A stretch of 64,000 bases of DNA. It comes from Smallanthus sonchifolius (Eukaryota; Streptophyta; Magnoliopsida; Asterales; Asteraceae). How positions within the stretch are numbered: the stretch's first letter is position 1; the number at the start of each line of letters is the position of its first letter. Positions 1-11,570 of the stretch are shown piece by piece. A model generated the notes under the pieces. The model was not told where the DNA came from, made no database searches, and saw only the letters and a program-made list of their open reading frames with translations. A program made the translations under genes and the position numbers. The stretch spans positions 23,988,350 through 24,052,349 of the forward strand of contig CM042030.1 of NCBI GenBank assembly GCA_023525975.1, read 5' to 3'.

Positions 1-2
1 AG

Positions 3-984
3 TTCCGGATCGACCTAGTACCAGAAGTCGTACCAGTTGCACGATCGCCGTATCGTCTAGCCCCTTCCGAGATGCAGGAACTGTCGAGCCAACTACAAGA
101 ATTACTTGACAAAGGTTTCATAAGACCGAGTTTCTCACCATGGGGAGCTCCGGTCCTGTTTGTAAAGAAAAAGGATGGAACTTTTAGAATGTGCATTGAC
201 AATCAAAAATCGGTATCCTCTTCCTCGAATAGACGATTTGTTTGATCAACTTCAAGGTTCCAGTTTCTATTCTAAAATTGATCTACGATCAGGGTATCAT
301 CAACTGAAAATTCAGGAAGAAGATATACCAAAAACAGCTTTTAGGACTCGTTACGGTCACTACGAGTTCCTAGTTATGCCATTTGGCTTGACTAATGCAC
401 CAGCCGTTTTCATGGATCTCATGAACCGCGTGTGCAAGCCATACTTGGATAAATTTGTGATTGTGTTTATCGATGACATATTAATATATTCACGAACCAA
501 GGAGGAACATGAACATCATTTGAAATTAATCTTGGAACTACTCAGGAATGAGAAGCTTTATGCCAAATTCTCTAAGTGTGGGTTTTGGATCCGAGAGGTT
601 CACTTTCTCGGACACGTCATCAATAAGAAGGGTATTCACGTAGATTCGTCCAAGATTGAAGCTATCAAAAACTGGGAAGCACCAAGAACTCCGACTGAGG
701 TGCGTCAATTTCTGGGTTTGGCAGGCTATTACAGGCGATTTATCGAGAATTTTTCAAAGATAGCCTTGCCTTTGACCACGTTAACTCAGAAGGACAAAAA
801 GTTTGATTGGACTGCTAAACAAGAATCAGCTTTTCAATTGTTGAAGCAGAAGCTTTGCAGTGCACCAATCCTATCCCTTCCCGAAGGAACTGACCATTTT
901 ATCGTGTACTGCGACGCATCACACCAAGGTCTGGGATGTGTGTTGATGCAGAGAGAAAAAGTCATAGCGTATGCATCCAGATAG
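3..984 (+). pseudogene. TE-A pol: reverse transcriptase to start of RNase H (Ty3/gypsy, broken)
   Basis: This is the reverse transcriptase of an LTR retrotransposon, which would copy element RNA into cDNA in cytoplasmic particles. The frame is open from the window edge (APYRLAPSEMQEL, then GAPVLFVKKKDG). It is shifted near 200, where the codons after MCID, normally YRELNK, are missing, and resumes in another frame at TIKNRYPLPRIDDLFD. The catalytic block FIDD lies near 468-479 and the RNase H start (VYCDASHQGLG) near 905-937. A TAG at 982-984 replaces the Gln codon normally seen after YASR. The 5' part of the element lies outside the window. Not functional. Confidence 0.93.
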
Positions 985-2754
985 CTGAAGGTCCATGAGA
1001 AAAATTATACGACTCACGATCTGGAATTGGGTGCTGTCGTGTTCGCACTCAATATTTGGAGACATTACTTATACGGTACAAAATGTACTATCTTTACAGA
1101 CCACAAGAGTCTCCAGCACATCTTTAATCAGAAAGAACTCAACATGAGGCAACGTCGTTGGGTAGAGCTACTGAATGATTAGGACTATGATATCAAGTAT
1201 CACCCAGGTAAGGCAAACGTCATAGCGGATGCCTTGAGTCGTAAGGAACGGGTTAAAACTCTTCGTGTTCGTGCCCTAGGATTGACAATTCATACGAGTC
1301 TCATGACTCAAATCCGGATGGCACAACAGGAGGCAATCAAAGAAGAAAACATTCAGAGTGAAGCTTTACGAGGAATGATCAAACAGTTAGAGCCAAAATC
1401 AGATGATACTTTATACTTTGCAAATAGAATTTGGGTGCCATGTTTTGGTAATTTACGGGAGATGGTTATGGACGAAGCCCACAAGTCCAGGTATTCCATT
1501 CACCCAGGTTCGGATAAAATGTATAAGGATCTGAAAGAACTCTACCGGTGGCCGAACATGAAAGGAGAAATTGCTATTTATGTCGGTAAATGCCTGACAT
1601 GCTCAAAGGTAAAGGAAGAACATCAGAAACCGTCGGGATTGTTACAACAACCTGAGATACCTCAATGGAAATGGGAACAGATTTCCATGGATTTCATTAC
1701 AAAGTTACCCAAGACGTCGAGCGGATATGACACTATATGGGTAATCGTCGATCGTTTGACAAAATCAGCTCATTTTCTACCCATCAAGGAGACGGATAAA
1801 ATCGAGAAACTTGCAAAGCTTTATATCAAGGAAATTGTAGCTAGGCATGGAGTGCCAATTTCTATTATCTCTGATAGAGACAGCAGATTCGTGTCTAGAA
1901 TCTGGAAATCATTACAAGAAGCCATGGGCACACGTCTTGACATGAGCACGGCATATCACCCGCAAACAGATGGTCAGAGTGATAGGACCATTCAAACTTT
2001 AGAGGATATGCTCCGTGCGTGTGCAATTGATTTCGGTGGAAATTGGGATACTCATTTGCCGCTGGCTGAGTTTTCATACAATAACAGTTACCACACCAGC
2101 ATCAAAGCCGCTCCATTTGAGGCTTTGTATGGTCTAAAATGTCGTTCACCGCTATGTTGGGTAGAAGTTGGCGACAAGCATTTAACCGGTCCTGAGGTTA
2201 TTCAGGAGACTACCGACAAGATCTTCAAGATCAAGGATCGTCTGAAGGCCGCCCGTGACAGGCAAAAGAGTTACGCGGATAACAGTCGAAGACCGTTAGA
2301 ATTCCAAATTGGGGACCGCGTCATGTTGAAGGTCTCACCTTGGAAAGGAGTTGCAAGATTTGGCAACCGTGGCAAGCTTAACCCTAGGTACGTTGGACCA
2401 TTTGAAATATTGGCTAGGGTTGGCCCTGTAGCATACAAGCTCAAGTTGCCACAAGAACTAAGCAATGTACATGATACGTTTCATGTGTCAAATCTCAAGA
2501 AGTGCTTATCAGACGACACATTAATTATACCGCCTGATGAGATTCACATAGATAACAAGCTGCACTTCGTTGAGAAACCCATTTAAGTCTCAGATTGGAA
2601 GGTTCAGAAAACAAGGCGTAGCCGGGTTAAATTGGTTAAGGTACGTTGGAATTCAAAGCGCGGCCCTGAGTATACGTGGGAGCGGGAAGATAAAATGAAA
2701 GCCAACTATCCGTCCTTGTTCACGAACACTCCAAGTCAAGATGACAAGAACTGA
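985..2754 (+). pseudogene. TE-A pol: RNase H, integrase and chromodomain-like end (broken)
   Basis: This continues the TE-A frame. RNase H motifs (HDLELGAVVF, TDHKSL) run to about 1150 and a TAG at 1180-1182 interrupts the RNase H/integrase linker. An uninterrupted stretch from 1234 to 2586 carries the HHCC zinc-binding segment (HKSRYSIHPGSDKM, then KCLTCSK), the DDE core (MDFITKLP near 1690, ISDRDSRF near 1870, then the Glu-region helix; the expected SERTIQ reads SDRTIQ) and the SH3-like tail. A TAA at 2584-2586 cuts the chromodomain-like segment, which is readable in the same frame to 2754 (VRWNSKRGPEYTWERED). The polypurine tract and 3' LTR follow directly. Three nonsense codons make it a pseudogene. 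Confidence 0.92.
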
Positions 2755-2789
2755 ATTTCGGGACCAAATTCTCTTTAACATGGGGAGAA

Positions 2790-3822
2790 TGTGACACCCA
2801 GTAATTCAGGTAAATATCCATATTACATAAATGCACGTTCAAAACATATATTTCCTGAAGTTTAATTTTGACTAAGTAAAGTCAAGGAGTCTAGCAAAGA
2901 AACTTATATCAAAATAGTAATCTTTATGAATTACTAGGAAAATAAGCAGTAATAACCCGCAAAGTACGATCGTTGGTGATTAACAAGAATTTTATCCAAG
3001 TAAAGTCTAGAGACACACTTTAACATAAAAACATAAATATTGGTGACTGAACTTTTAAAAGTTAACATAAAAATGTTTATTACATGGTCATAAGATATTT
3101 ATATGTGTGTACGTGTATTTTATAGCTAGGATAATAACTACGTCGGGTTTGACTAGTAAACTATTGAGACTAGGCAGACAACAATAATATATAAAATTAA
3201 TTGATCATTAAGAGTCCTATACCTTGTATTAAATCACGGGATCACTTACCGGGTATACACTACCTAAATATCATCTACCTAAACATGTGAATGATGACAC
3301 TTGAAATGACAAGACCCAACCCCCACCCCTCTAACCTCTCTTTCGGCCCAACACAAGTGGGGCCACCCACTTGAACCATCAAATCTTTCTTGTGCCACTC
3401 TTTGTGTCATTAGGACCATACCCATTCAACCCAAAATATAGCCATGAGTTACATCCATCAAATCCATCATTCTATGCCATGATGATAGTGTGTAGAACAC
3501 TCAAACTCTCACCATCTCTTCCATAAAAATCGATGCATGCATACACACTTGCACACTTTACACTTCAAAATCCAAGAACCAAGTCTTTAGGAGCTTAACT
3601 AGGTGCTTAAAGAGTCAAGGGAGTCTTGGAGCATAGAAGTCGGGTTTTGGTAGTATCAAGAGTCTCTACCATCCTTCTAATCGTTGTTCTTCACCTAGCT
3701 TGTTTAGCGGTAAGAAACCGACACTACACTTTATTGTCTTTATTTTTAGTTTAAAAGCTCGTTGTTCATCCTAATAATCAAATAGATTTGAAAAACTAAA
3801 GGGTTTTATAAGTTTAACTTTG
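2790..3822 (+). repeat. TE-A 3' LTR, 5' portion only
   Basis: The LTR starts TGTGACACCC just after the polypurine tract TGGGGAGAA at 2781-2789 and the usual tail motif GGGACCAAATT. It is cut at 3822 by the TE-B 5' LTR. The rest of this LTR is not found beyond TE-B, so DNA was lost there. GCGGTAAGAAACC near 3710 resembles a splice donor, as in the other LTRs. No ORF here is credible. Confidence 0.8.
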
Positions 3823-3931
3823 TGTAACATCCCAAAACTGGTACAAAATAAATAATGACACGATCGAAATTTATAATATTTAAATGGCGTAAGGAAAACA
3901 GATGGGCTCCAACGGGCCGAAGGAAGCCAAG

Positions 3932-3939
3932 TATATAAA
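3932..3939 (+). promoter_or_regulatory. TE-B 5' LTR TATA box
   Basis: TATATAAA lies about 110 bp into the LTR and would start transcription near 3965, just before the GA-rich leader. The hairpin that abuts this TATA box in the 3' LTR (11150-11186) is shortened here by loss of its left arm. Confidence 0.6.
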
Positions 3940-4314
3940 GGCAAGGGCTGCTCCAAACCTTTAATTTCTACCATTCACAAGTTCTAGAGAGAGAGAAGAG
4001 GGCTCGGGTGTAGAGAGAGAAAGTGTCGGATCGACTCGGGAATTCAGGAGAACGTTGCTGCTGTGCTCGTGATCATCTCTTCCGAATCAGAAATCCAATC
4101 CAGGTAAGCGTTCGATCATAATCTGAGTTTTTATGATTTTTTAGGATTTTCGGGTTTTGGCTAAAAAGGTAAAGATTTTGCGGATGAAACTTGAAAATGA
4201 GCTTAGGTATAGCATCTAGAATGAAAACTGAACGTTTTGATCTAAGAAAATTGAGATATTGACTCGATCAGACTCGCATGCAAAAACTTCAGATTTTTGG
4301 GGAAGACGATATAT

Positions 4315-4735
4315 GCAGACCCATCGAAACTACTTAGTTTCGATATTTGCAGACCCATCGAAACTACTTAGTTTCGATATGTGCAGACCCATCGAAACTA
4401 CTCAGTTTCGATATGTGCAGACCCATCGAAACTACTCAGTTTCGATATATGCAGCCCCATCAAAACTACCATTGTTTCGATATGAGCCCACGATCCGAAG
4501 CTAAGATTACACCTAAGTTACCTATCAAAACTACCAAGTTTTGACATAAGCAACCTATCGAAACTACCAAGTTTCGACATAAGCAACCTATCGAAACTAC
4601 CAAGTTTCGACCTAAGCAACCTATCGAAACTACCAAGTTTCGACATAAGCAACCTATCGAAACTACCAAGTTTTGACATAAGCAACCTATCAAAACTATC
4701 AAGTTTCGACATAAGCAAATCCATCAAAACTACTA
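4315..4735 (+). repeat. Hairpin-unit tandem arrays in TE-B 5' LTR
   Basis: There are two arrays. The first (4315-4484) has five 34-bp units beginning GCAGACCCATCGAAACTA. The second (about 4521-4735) has about six to seven 33-bp units. Every unit contains an inverted repeat, TCGAAACT-acca-AGTTTCGA in the second array, so the RNA would form a string of short hairpins. Both arrays lie between two splice-donor-like sites (4104 and 4867). The small ORFs on both strands here are by-products of the repeat. Confidence 0.92.
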
Positions 4736-5540
4736 GGTTCAAGCATAGTAATGTCTAGTGTCATCTAGGAGCACTACCTTACGTGTATGACTTTATTATA
4801 CAGATTGTGAGTGACATTAGTGACGCTCAGTAACCAGCTAAGTGTATCTCAGAAACTACTCATCAGGTGAGTTCTATGTGCCTCCTTCTATGTTATGTGC
4901 AAACCTTATTAAATGTTTTGGGACTGAAATGTATACACTAAATGAATAAAGGATATGAATGCTAATGTGATCATACGTGATGTACTAATATATATGTTAT
5001 ATATATATGAGAATGAATTATAAACAAAGAATGAAACGTATGTTTACAAAGAATGAAGGAAAGAATGGCATAACGTAAATAAATGAAATCTTGCTTTATA
5101 ATTATTTATATTGCATGTTGTGAATGTATGTATACGTTATGGATGGAAATGAAGCTAACGGCTACTTCTGTAGACGGACGACCACGCGACTATTTTGCAA
5201 CCGGGAAAGAAACGTTCCTTCGCAAGCTAGAACGTATAAAAAGCATAAAAGGGCGGTCGAAGTAAATGCTAATATAGTATAACGGTTGCATAAAAAATAG
5301 TTCGCGTGGGAAACGGATGCCTTATGGCAGACGGGCGAATATGACGGACTACGACGGTAGGATGGGTAAGACGGACGGCCGAAGGTTGGCCGGACCAAAG
5401 TTAAGGCGGACGGTTTCTAGGACCGGACGAGTAAAAGGGCTACGACGGTAGCTCAAGGGCGTATGTCTTTGTGATATACGTACCGTAAGATGGGTTGATC
5501 ACCCTTATGTGTATGACCAATGAATGTTAAGGAAAGAAAA

Positions 5541-5765
5541 GGTGAATACATATCTATGTAATCACATAAGAATAAAGAAAGAAAAGGTGAATACATACCT
5601 ATGTAATCACATAAGAATAAAGAAAGAAAAGGTGAATACATACCTATGTAATCACATAATAATAAAGAAAGAAAAGGTGAATACATACCTATGTAGTCAC
5701 ATAAGAATAAAGAAAGAAAAGGTGAATACATACCTATGTAATCACATAAGAATAAAGAAAGAAAA
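5541..5765 (+). repeat. 45-bp tandem repeat, five copies
   Basis: The unit starts GGTGAATACATACC and recurs at 5541, 5586, 5631, 5676 and 5721, exactly 45 bases apart with few changes. Because 45 is divisible by three, it makes long repetitive ORFs on both strands that are not genes. It lies in the putative LTR intron, 130 bases before the acceptor-like site. Confidence 0.93.
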
Positions 5766-6141
5766 GTAAAAGCTATGAATACGTATTTGTAGAAATGTAT
5801 GTATATAATTATGTATACTTATAAAGAAAAGAATGATCATACTTAATAGTTTTAAACTAGAACTCACTAGCGTTAGCTGACTTTTAGTATACATTTCAGG
5901 TACAGAAAGGAAGGGTCGTGCGAAGGCGTGAAGGATACCCGGCACAAGACTGATATCCCATATTTATAAATGTTAAGACAAATGTTATGTACTTAATTTT
6001 AAAAGACTTCCGCTGTTATGTCATGTCATTTTACGTTATGTAATGAATGAATTCGAATGTTTTAAATTTAAGCTCAGTGATTATGACTATGTTTATGAGT
6101 AAATCCAACAAGTGATGTTACCCGGGAAAAGGGGCCTTACA

Positions 6142-6496
6142 AGTTGGTATCAGAGCAATAGTTTGAGAGATTCAGACATCCCTAAGTGTCTGGACTCAAA
6201 CTGATTATGGGACCAACGCACGGATGTCAGTCATGGGTAACCAACGCCAACGCCAGCACGATAAGTAAGTATTGAAGTTAATGCACTTGGATAAGAATAG
6301 ATACCTTAACTTAGAACAAATAGATGTCAATGTCACAACCGACTTGAAGATTTTTGAACCTGAAAAGCAATGTAAATTAGTAATCACAAACCGGTCACTG
6401 TAATTAATAATTTACCTTGCTCGTACTGTTCCAAACTATGATCTGAAGAAATGACATTGATGTATTTCCTTTATAACTATCAGGAAACTAAGAACT
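6142..6496 (+). other. TE-B primer-binding site and untranslated leader
   Basis: TGGTATCAGAGC at 6145-6156 is the complement of the 3' end of plant initiator tRNA-Met, the minus-strand primer site, three bases after the LTR end. The remaining ~340 bases up to the gag ATG hold no ORF. They resemble the TE-G leader and would carry packaging signals; I saw no clear motif. Confidence 0.85.
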
Positions 6497-7690
6497 ATGG
6501 CTGGTGGAGGAAGGACAGGACGCCGAGGCGGTCGCACTGGCCGAGTAGGTAGACCTTCGTTGAACCAAAGATTTGAAGAAGAAGAAGAGAGTGTGCACGC
6601 AAAACACACCGAAAGTGTGCACGAAACAGAAGTGACCCCAACTAGGGACGACAATCCAGGGCCTATACAGTTGGAACCCGAAGTCAGGGATGCTGTGGCC
6701 CGTGAAGTTGTGCTCACTCTAAAGAACATATTGCCTGACCTACTATCTGAGGCACTAAAGAAAAGCAAATAAGAGGATGAAGGGAACAATGAAGAGAAAA
6801 TTTATGACAGTGACGGGGATGAAGTAAGAGTGCCATCAAGCAATCGTGGGTGTACTTACAAAGGTTTCAAGGATGGAGACCCACCCAAGTTTGATGGTAG
6901 CAAGGATTCAGTGGCAACACTCGAATGGATTGAGAGGATGAACGCTGTAATCAACATCAGCGAGTGTCGACCGGACCAGGCGGTTAAATATGTTGCTCAT
7001 TCTTTCACCAATGAAGCACTAGGTTGGTGGAGGAACATCCAGCGGACAAAGTCCCCAAACGCTCTTGCAAGAATGACATGGGAAGACCTAAAGAAGCTAA
7101 TAATTCAGAAGTTCTGTCCCCAGAATGAAATTGACCGAGTGGAAAATGAATTCCTAAACTTTAAGGCTGGCAACAAGACACACCGCCAGTATACTTCTAG
7201 GTTCAATGAGCTAGCTCAACTGGTGCCCCACCTGGTGTAGACAGAGGAGCGAATAATCAAGTATTATGTGAAGGGCCTACCTCAAAGGGTCCGTGTCCAC
7301 GTGAAAGCCAACCTACCCTCGACCTTCGAGTCGGTAGTGAACCTGAGCGGAATCGTCTACGACGATTATGCCAATGAGGACCCACCAACAGAGACCCAAA
7401 AGAGAAAGTGGGAGAACCCGTCTAGAGGCACCAGAAAAGGGAACGTAACAACTGAAACTAAGAAGCCAAGGTCGGATGAATATGAAACATGCAAGAAATG
7501 TGGAAGGCAACATCTTGGCGAATGTAAAATCGGCACCACCACATGCTATAAGTGCGGGAAGCCGGGGCACTTCTCTCGAGAATGTGTAAGAAACGTCAAG
7601 TGTCAAGTATGTGGATTGTTTGGACATCTGACAAAGAACTGCAGGAAGGCCGGCCAATCTGGTTCAGGAAAAGGAACAGCCGCAGGCTAG
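6497..7690 (+). pseudogene. TE-B gag: capsid and nucleocapsid (broken)
   Basis: Gag builds the particle. I chose the start MAGGGRTGRRGG because TE-G has the same start. A Glu codon (GAA in TE-G) is TAA at 6770-6772, and the frame goes on to the retrotransposon-gag domain (about 6850-7240; WIERMNAVI, LGWWRNIQ, KFCPQNEID). A second stop, TAG at 7238-7240, also replaces Glu. The nucleocapsid (7268-7690) has an atypical first Cys/His cluster (CKKCGRQHLGEC) and two CCHC knuckles (CYKCGKPGHFSREC, CQVCGLFGHLTKNC). About ten bases present in TE-G are missing near 7670, which shifts the join to protease. Confidence 0.92.
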
Positions 7691-7742
7691 GACTCGAGCC
7701 TATGCACTGACTGAGGAAGAAGCAAGAGGAAACCCTGATGTT

Positions 7743-9991
7743 GTGTCAGGTACGTTTCTAGTAAATGATGAAAATGCTGCTATTTTATTTGACTCTGGTG
7801 CCAGTAAAAGCTTCATATCAAATGCATTTAGTCGGAAACTGGATTGCACTAACAACACCATAGTAAAGGCCTTTAGCGTACAAACTGCCGTGGGTAAAAA
7901 TTCGGCAGTATTCCAAGTAACAGAGGATTGTATCATAGAAATAGAGGGCCATAAGTTTCCTTCTAGATTATTCCTTCTCACCTTAGGAGGATAGTATTGG
8001 GTATGGATTGGTTAGCTGCCAACGAAGCTCAAATCATATGTAAACGTAAGAGGATACACCTCAAAGCTCCTAGCGGCAGTCCAATTACGGTTTATGGGGA
8101 TTGGAATTGCACGATGCCAAACATCATCTCGATGATCAAGGCCGAAAGTTACATGAGGCGCGGTTGCGAAGCCTATTTGGCATATGTTATTGATGATAGA
8201 ATGCAAATGAATGAACTCAAGAAAGTACCCGTGGTGTGCAACTTTCCGGAAGTATTTCCTGAGGATCTACCTGGGTTACCACCTGATCGGGAAATAGAAT
8301 TTCAGATTGACTTATTGCTCGGAGCTGAGCCCGTTGCCAAAGCCCCCTACCGATTGGCGCCGTCAGAAATGAAAGAACTAATGTCTCAACTAGAGGAACT
8401 AACAGAAAAAGGATTTATTAGGCCGAGCATCTCACCGGGCGCTCCGGTACTATTTGTAAAGAAGAAAGACGGCAGCATGCGCATGTGCATTGACTACCGT
8501 GAGTTGAACAAGAGAACAGTAAAGAACAAATACCCACTGCCTAGAATAGACGAACTTTTTGATCAACTGCAAGGTGCGAGTTGGTTCTCAAAGGTCGATC
8601 TTAGGTCGGGTTACCATCAGTTGAAAGTAAGAGAAGAAGACGTACTAAAGACCGCGTTTCGCACGCGTTATGGGCATTATGAGTTTCTCGTGATGTCTTT
8701 CGGATTAACCAACGCACCAGCAGCGTTTATAGATTTGATGAATAGAGTATGTCGACCCATGTTGGATCGATCAGTGATAGTTTTTATAGACGACATACTG
8801 GTATATTCGAAAAGCGAGGGTGATCACCACTGTCACCTAAGGGAGGTTCTGGAGGTGCTAAAGCAGGAAAAGTTGTACGCAAAATTCTCCAAGTGCGCGT
8901 TCTGGCTTAGGGAATTCCAATTCCTAGGTCATGTAATAAACCCAAACGGCATCATGGTGGATCTTGCAAAGATCGAGACAGTAAAGGAATGGAACGTCCC
9001 AAAGACACCAACAGAGATACGAAGTTTTCTGGGATTGGCGGGCTACTATCGAAGGTTCATTAAAGATTTTTCAAGAATAGCCTTGCCACTAACTAAGTTG
9101 ACATGGAAGGAAGTGAAGTATGAATGGGGTCAAACCCAAAAAAACACGTTTGAAGAACTTAAGGCACGATTAACCCAATCTCTAGTATTAACTCTACCTG
9201 AGGGAAATGAAGACTTGATAGTCTATTCTGACGCTTCGAGGCAGGGTTTGGGGTGCGTACTTATGCAACGAGGAAAGGTAATTGCTTACGTATCGTGGCA
9301 ACTAAAGATTCACGAGGTTAATTACCCAACACACGATTTAGAGTTAGAAGCAGTAGTTTTCGCGTTGAAAATATGGAGGCACTATCTGTATGGAGTCAAA
9401 TTCACCATTTACTCCGATCACAAAAGCCTGAAGTACTTTTTCGGGCAAAAGGAATTAAACATGAGGCAAAGGAGGTGGTTAGAGCTACTGAAGGACTATG
9501 ACTGTGAGATATTGTACCATCCAGGCAAAGCAAACGTGGTGGCTGACGCTTTAAGCAGAAAGGAAGAATCGAAACCTATACATATCAAAGCGTGTCAGCT
9601 GATTATAACACCAGATTTGATGAGTGAAATATCAAAGGCACAAGACGAAGCGCTATTAGAAGGAAATATAAAACGGGAAAGAATAGTAGGACAACAAGGG
9701 AATTTGGATGCAAATGCATACGGTGTACGAACTAGGTTTGGCCGAATGTGGATACCTAAGATTGGCGAGCTTAGAGCCAAAATACTCGATGAGGCCCATA
9801 AGTCTCGCTATTCTATCCACCCCAGGAGAAACAAAATGTATCAAGACTTGAAGAAAGAATACTGGTGGCCTGGCATGAAGAATGATGTGACCGAATACGT
9901 GAGCAAGTGCCTAACGTGTTATCTAGTTAAGTCTGAGCACCAGAAACCATGCGGTAAAATGCAACCTCTACCAATACCGGAATGGAAGTGA
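7743..9991 (+). pseudogene. TE-B pol: protease, RT, RNase H, integrase zinc domain (broken)
   Basis: The aspartic protease active site (ILFDSGASKSF) lies near 7785. About eight bases are lost at 7990 relative to TE-G (within GGFDIVLGMDW), shifting into a long open stretch, 7997-9991. That stretch carries GMDWLAANEAQ, the RT blocks YRELNKRTVKNKYPLP and FIDDILVYS (near 8790), RNase H (YSDASRQGLG, HDLELEAVVF, SDHKSL) and the integrase zinc segment (HKSRYSIHP, KCLTCYL). The conserved Trp codon in PEWKWEE is TGA at 9989-9991. It lies directly upstream of the integrase core in the same element. Confidence 0.93.
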
Positions 9992-10003
9992 GAGGAGATC
10001 ACG

Positions 10004-11031
10004 ATGGACTTCATTACCAAGCTACCACGAACAGCTAAAGGCAATGATACCATTTGGGTGATCGTCGACCGCTTGACGAAAAGTGCTCACTTCTTGCCAA
10101 TACGTGAGACTTCCTCTTCAGAAAGACTAGCAGAAATATTTATCAAGGAAGTTGGGAGCAGAAATGGTATGCCGCTGTCGATTGTGTCCGACAGGGATAC
10201 TAGATTCACGTCAAGGTTTTGGAAGAAATTCAACGAAGCAATGGGCACTAGACTGAGCATCAGCACCGCTTACCACCCCCAAACCGATGGACAATCGGAA
10301 AGGACTATTCAGACCTTGGAGAACATGCTCCGGGCCTGTATCATTGACTTCGGTGGGAGCTGGGACAGCCATCTACCATTAGCAGAATTCTCATATAACA
10401 ACAGCTATCACTCGACTATTGGCATGCCGCCATTTGAAATGTTGTATGGGAGGAAATGTAGGACCCCGGTTTGTTGGGGAGAAAATGGACAGAAGGATTT
10501 TGCAAGTCTCGAAGTGGTCAAAGCTACTTCCGAGAAATTTGATCAAAAGCCGCAAAAGACAGACAAAAATCATACGCGGATAAGAGAAGAAGGGAGTTAG
10601 AGTTTCAAGTAGGGGACATGGTACTGTTAAAGGTATCACCATGGAAAGGAATCATCCAATTAAGAAAGCGTGGCAAACTAAGTCCAAGGTTTGTCGGACC
10701 TTTCAAGATTCTAGCAAGAGTGGGTCAAGTTGCTTACAGACTCGACCTACCCGTTGAGCTTAGTGGAATACACCCTACGTTCCACGTGTCACACATACAC
10801 AAATGCCTAGCTGACGACACAGCTCACATACCTTACGATGAGATCGAGGTGGATAACAGTCTGAATTATGTCGAGGAACCAATAGCCATCCTTGACCGAT
10901 CTGAGAAGCGACTACGCAACAAGTCAATCCCATTGGTCAAAGTTCAATGGAAGCACAGAAAGGGATCGGAATCTACATGGAAGAAAGAAGACGAGATGCA
11001 GAAACTATACCCTCAATTGTTTAACGTATAA
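10004..11031 (+). pseudogene. TE-B pol: integrase core and chromodomain-like end (broken)
   Basis: The integrase core starts at MDFITKLPRTAKG; the second Asp is in IVSDRDTRF (near 10170) and the Glu region is SERTIQTLENML. A deletion relative to TE-G near 10540 (in the segment following KFDQ) shifts the frame. The rest (10618-11031) gives the SH3-like tail (LLKVSPWKG, GPFKILARVG) and a chromodomain-like segment (VKVQWKHRKGSESTW). The frame ends at 11029-11031, 38 bases before the 3' LTR. The purine-rich stretch AAGGGCGTAGACT before 11070 is the likely polypurine tract. Confidence 0.92.
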
Positions 11032-11149
11032 TTGGTTTCGATGACGAAACCTTTCTAAGGGCGTAGACTTGTAACATCCCAAAACTGGTAATAAATAATG
11101 ACACGATCGAAATTTATAATTTTTAAATTTCGAAAGGAAAACAGATGGG

Positions 11150-11193
11150 CTTGGGCTCGGCTCCAACGGGCCGAAGGAAGCCCAAGTATATAA
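11150..11193 (+). promoter_or_regulatory. Promoter hairpin abutting the TATA box (TE-B)
   Basis: CTTGGGCT (11150-11157) pairs with AGCCCAAG (11179-11186), and inside it CGGC pairs with GCCG. The right arm touches TATATAA at 11187-11193. The same layout occurs in TE-K (52016-52059), and in TE-G with paired base changes (34841-34885). Confidence 0.7.
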
Positions 11194-11570
11194 GGGCAAG
11201 GGCTGCTCCAAACCTTTCATTTCTACCATTCACAAGTTCTAGAAAGAGAGAAGAGAGCTCGGGTCTAGAGAGAGAAAGTGACGGATCGACTCGGGAATTC
11301 AGGAGAACGTTGCTGCTGTGCTCGTGATCATCTCCTCCGAATCAGAAATCCAATCCAGGTAAGCGTTCGATCATAATCTGAGTTTTTATGATTTTTTAGG
11401 ATTTTCGGGTTTTAGCTAAAAAGGTAACGATTTTGCGGATGAAACTTGAAAATGAGCTTAGGTATAGCATCTAGAATGAAAACCGAACGTTTTGATCTAA
11501 GAAAATTGAGATATTGACTCGATCAGACTCGCATTCAAAAACTTCATATTTTTGGGGAAGACGATATATG

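Larger units (their letters stand above)
3823..6141 (+). repeat. TE-B 5' LTR (2319 bp)
   Basis: It begins TGTAACATCCC and ends GGGGCCTTACA next to the PBS. In order it holds a TATA box (3932), a GA-rich leader, a CAG|GTAAG donor-like site (cut before 4104), two hairpin arrays (4315-4735), ATCAG|GTGAGTT (cut before 4867), a 45-bp tandem repeat (5541-5765) and a GCTGAC plus TTTCAG acceptor-like site (AG at 5898-5899). The 3' LTR matches its first 956 bases closely. Confidence 0.92.

Noticed and set aside
4315..4735. CRISPR-like array
   Set aside because: Units are contiguous palindromic repeats without unique spacers, inside plant LTRs.
4466..4742. Repetitive small proteins on both strands in hairpin arrays (also 11618-11980, 27048-27316, 34042-34428, 24934-25187)
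   Set aside because: Units of 33 or 45 bases are multiples of three, so any frame without a stop in one unit stays open through the array. The proteins are by-products of the DNA repeat.
6436..6789. Antisense ORFs over gag and pol (also 7313-7657, 15147-15413, 16487-16879, 47041-47487)
   Set aside because: They are shadows of the coding strand; none shows known domains, and each follows the codon pattern of the sense frame.
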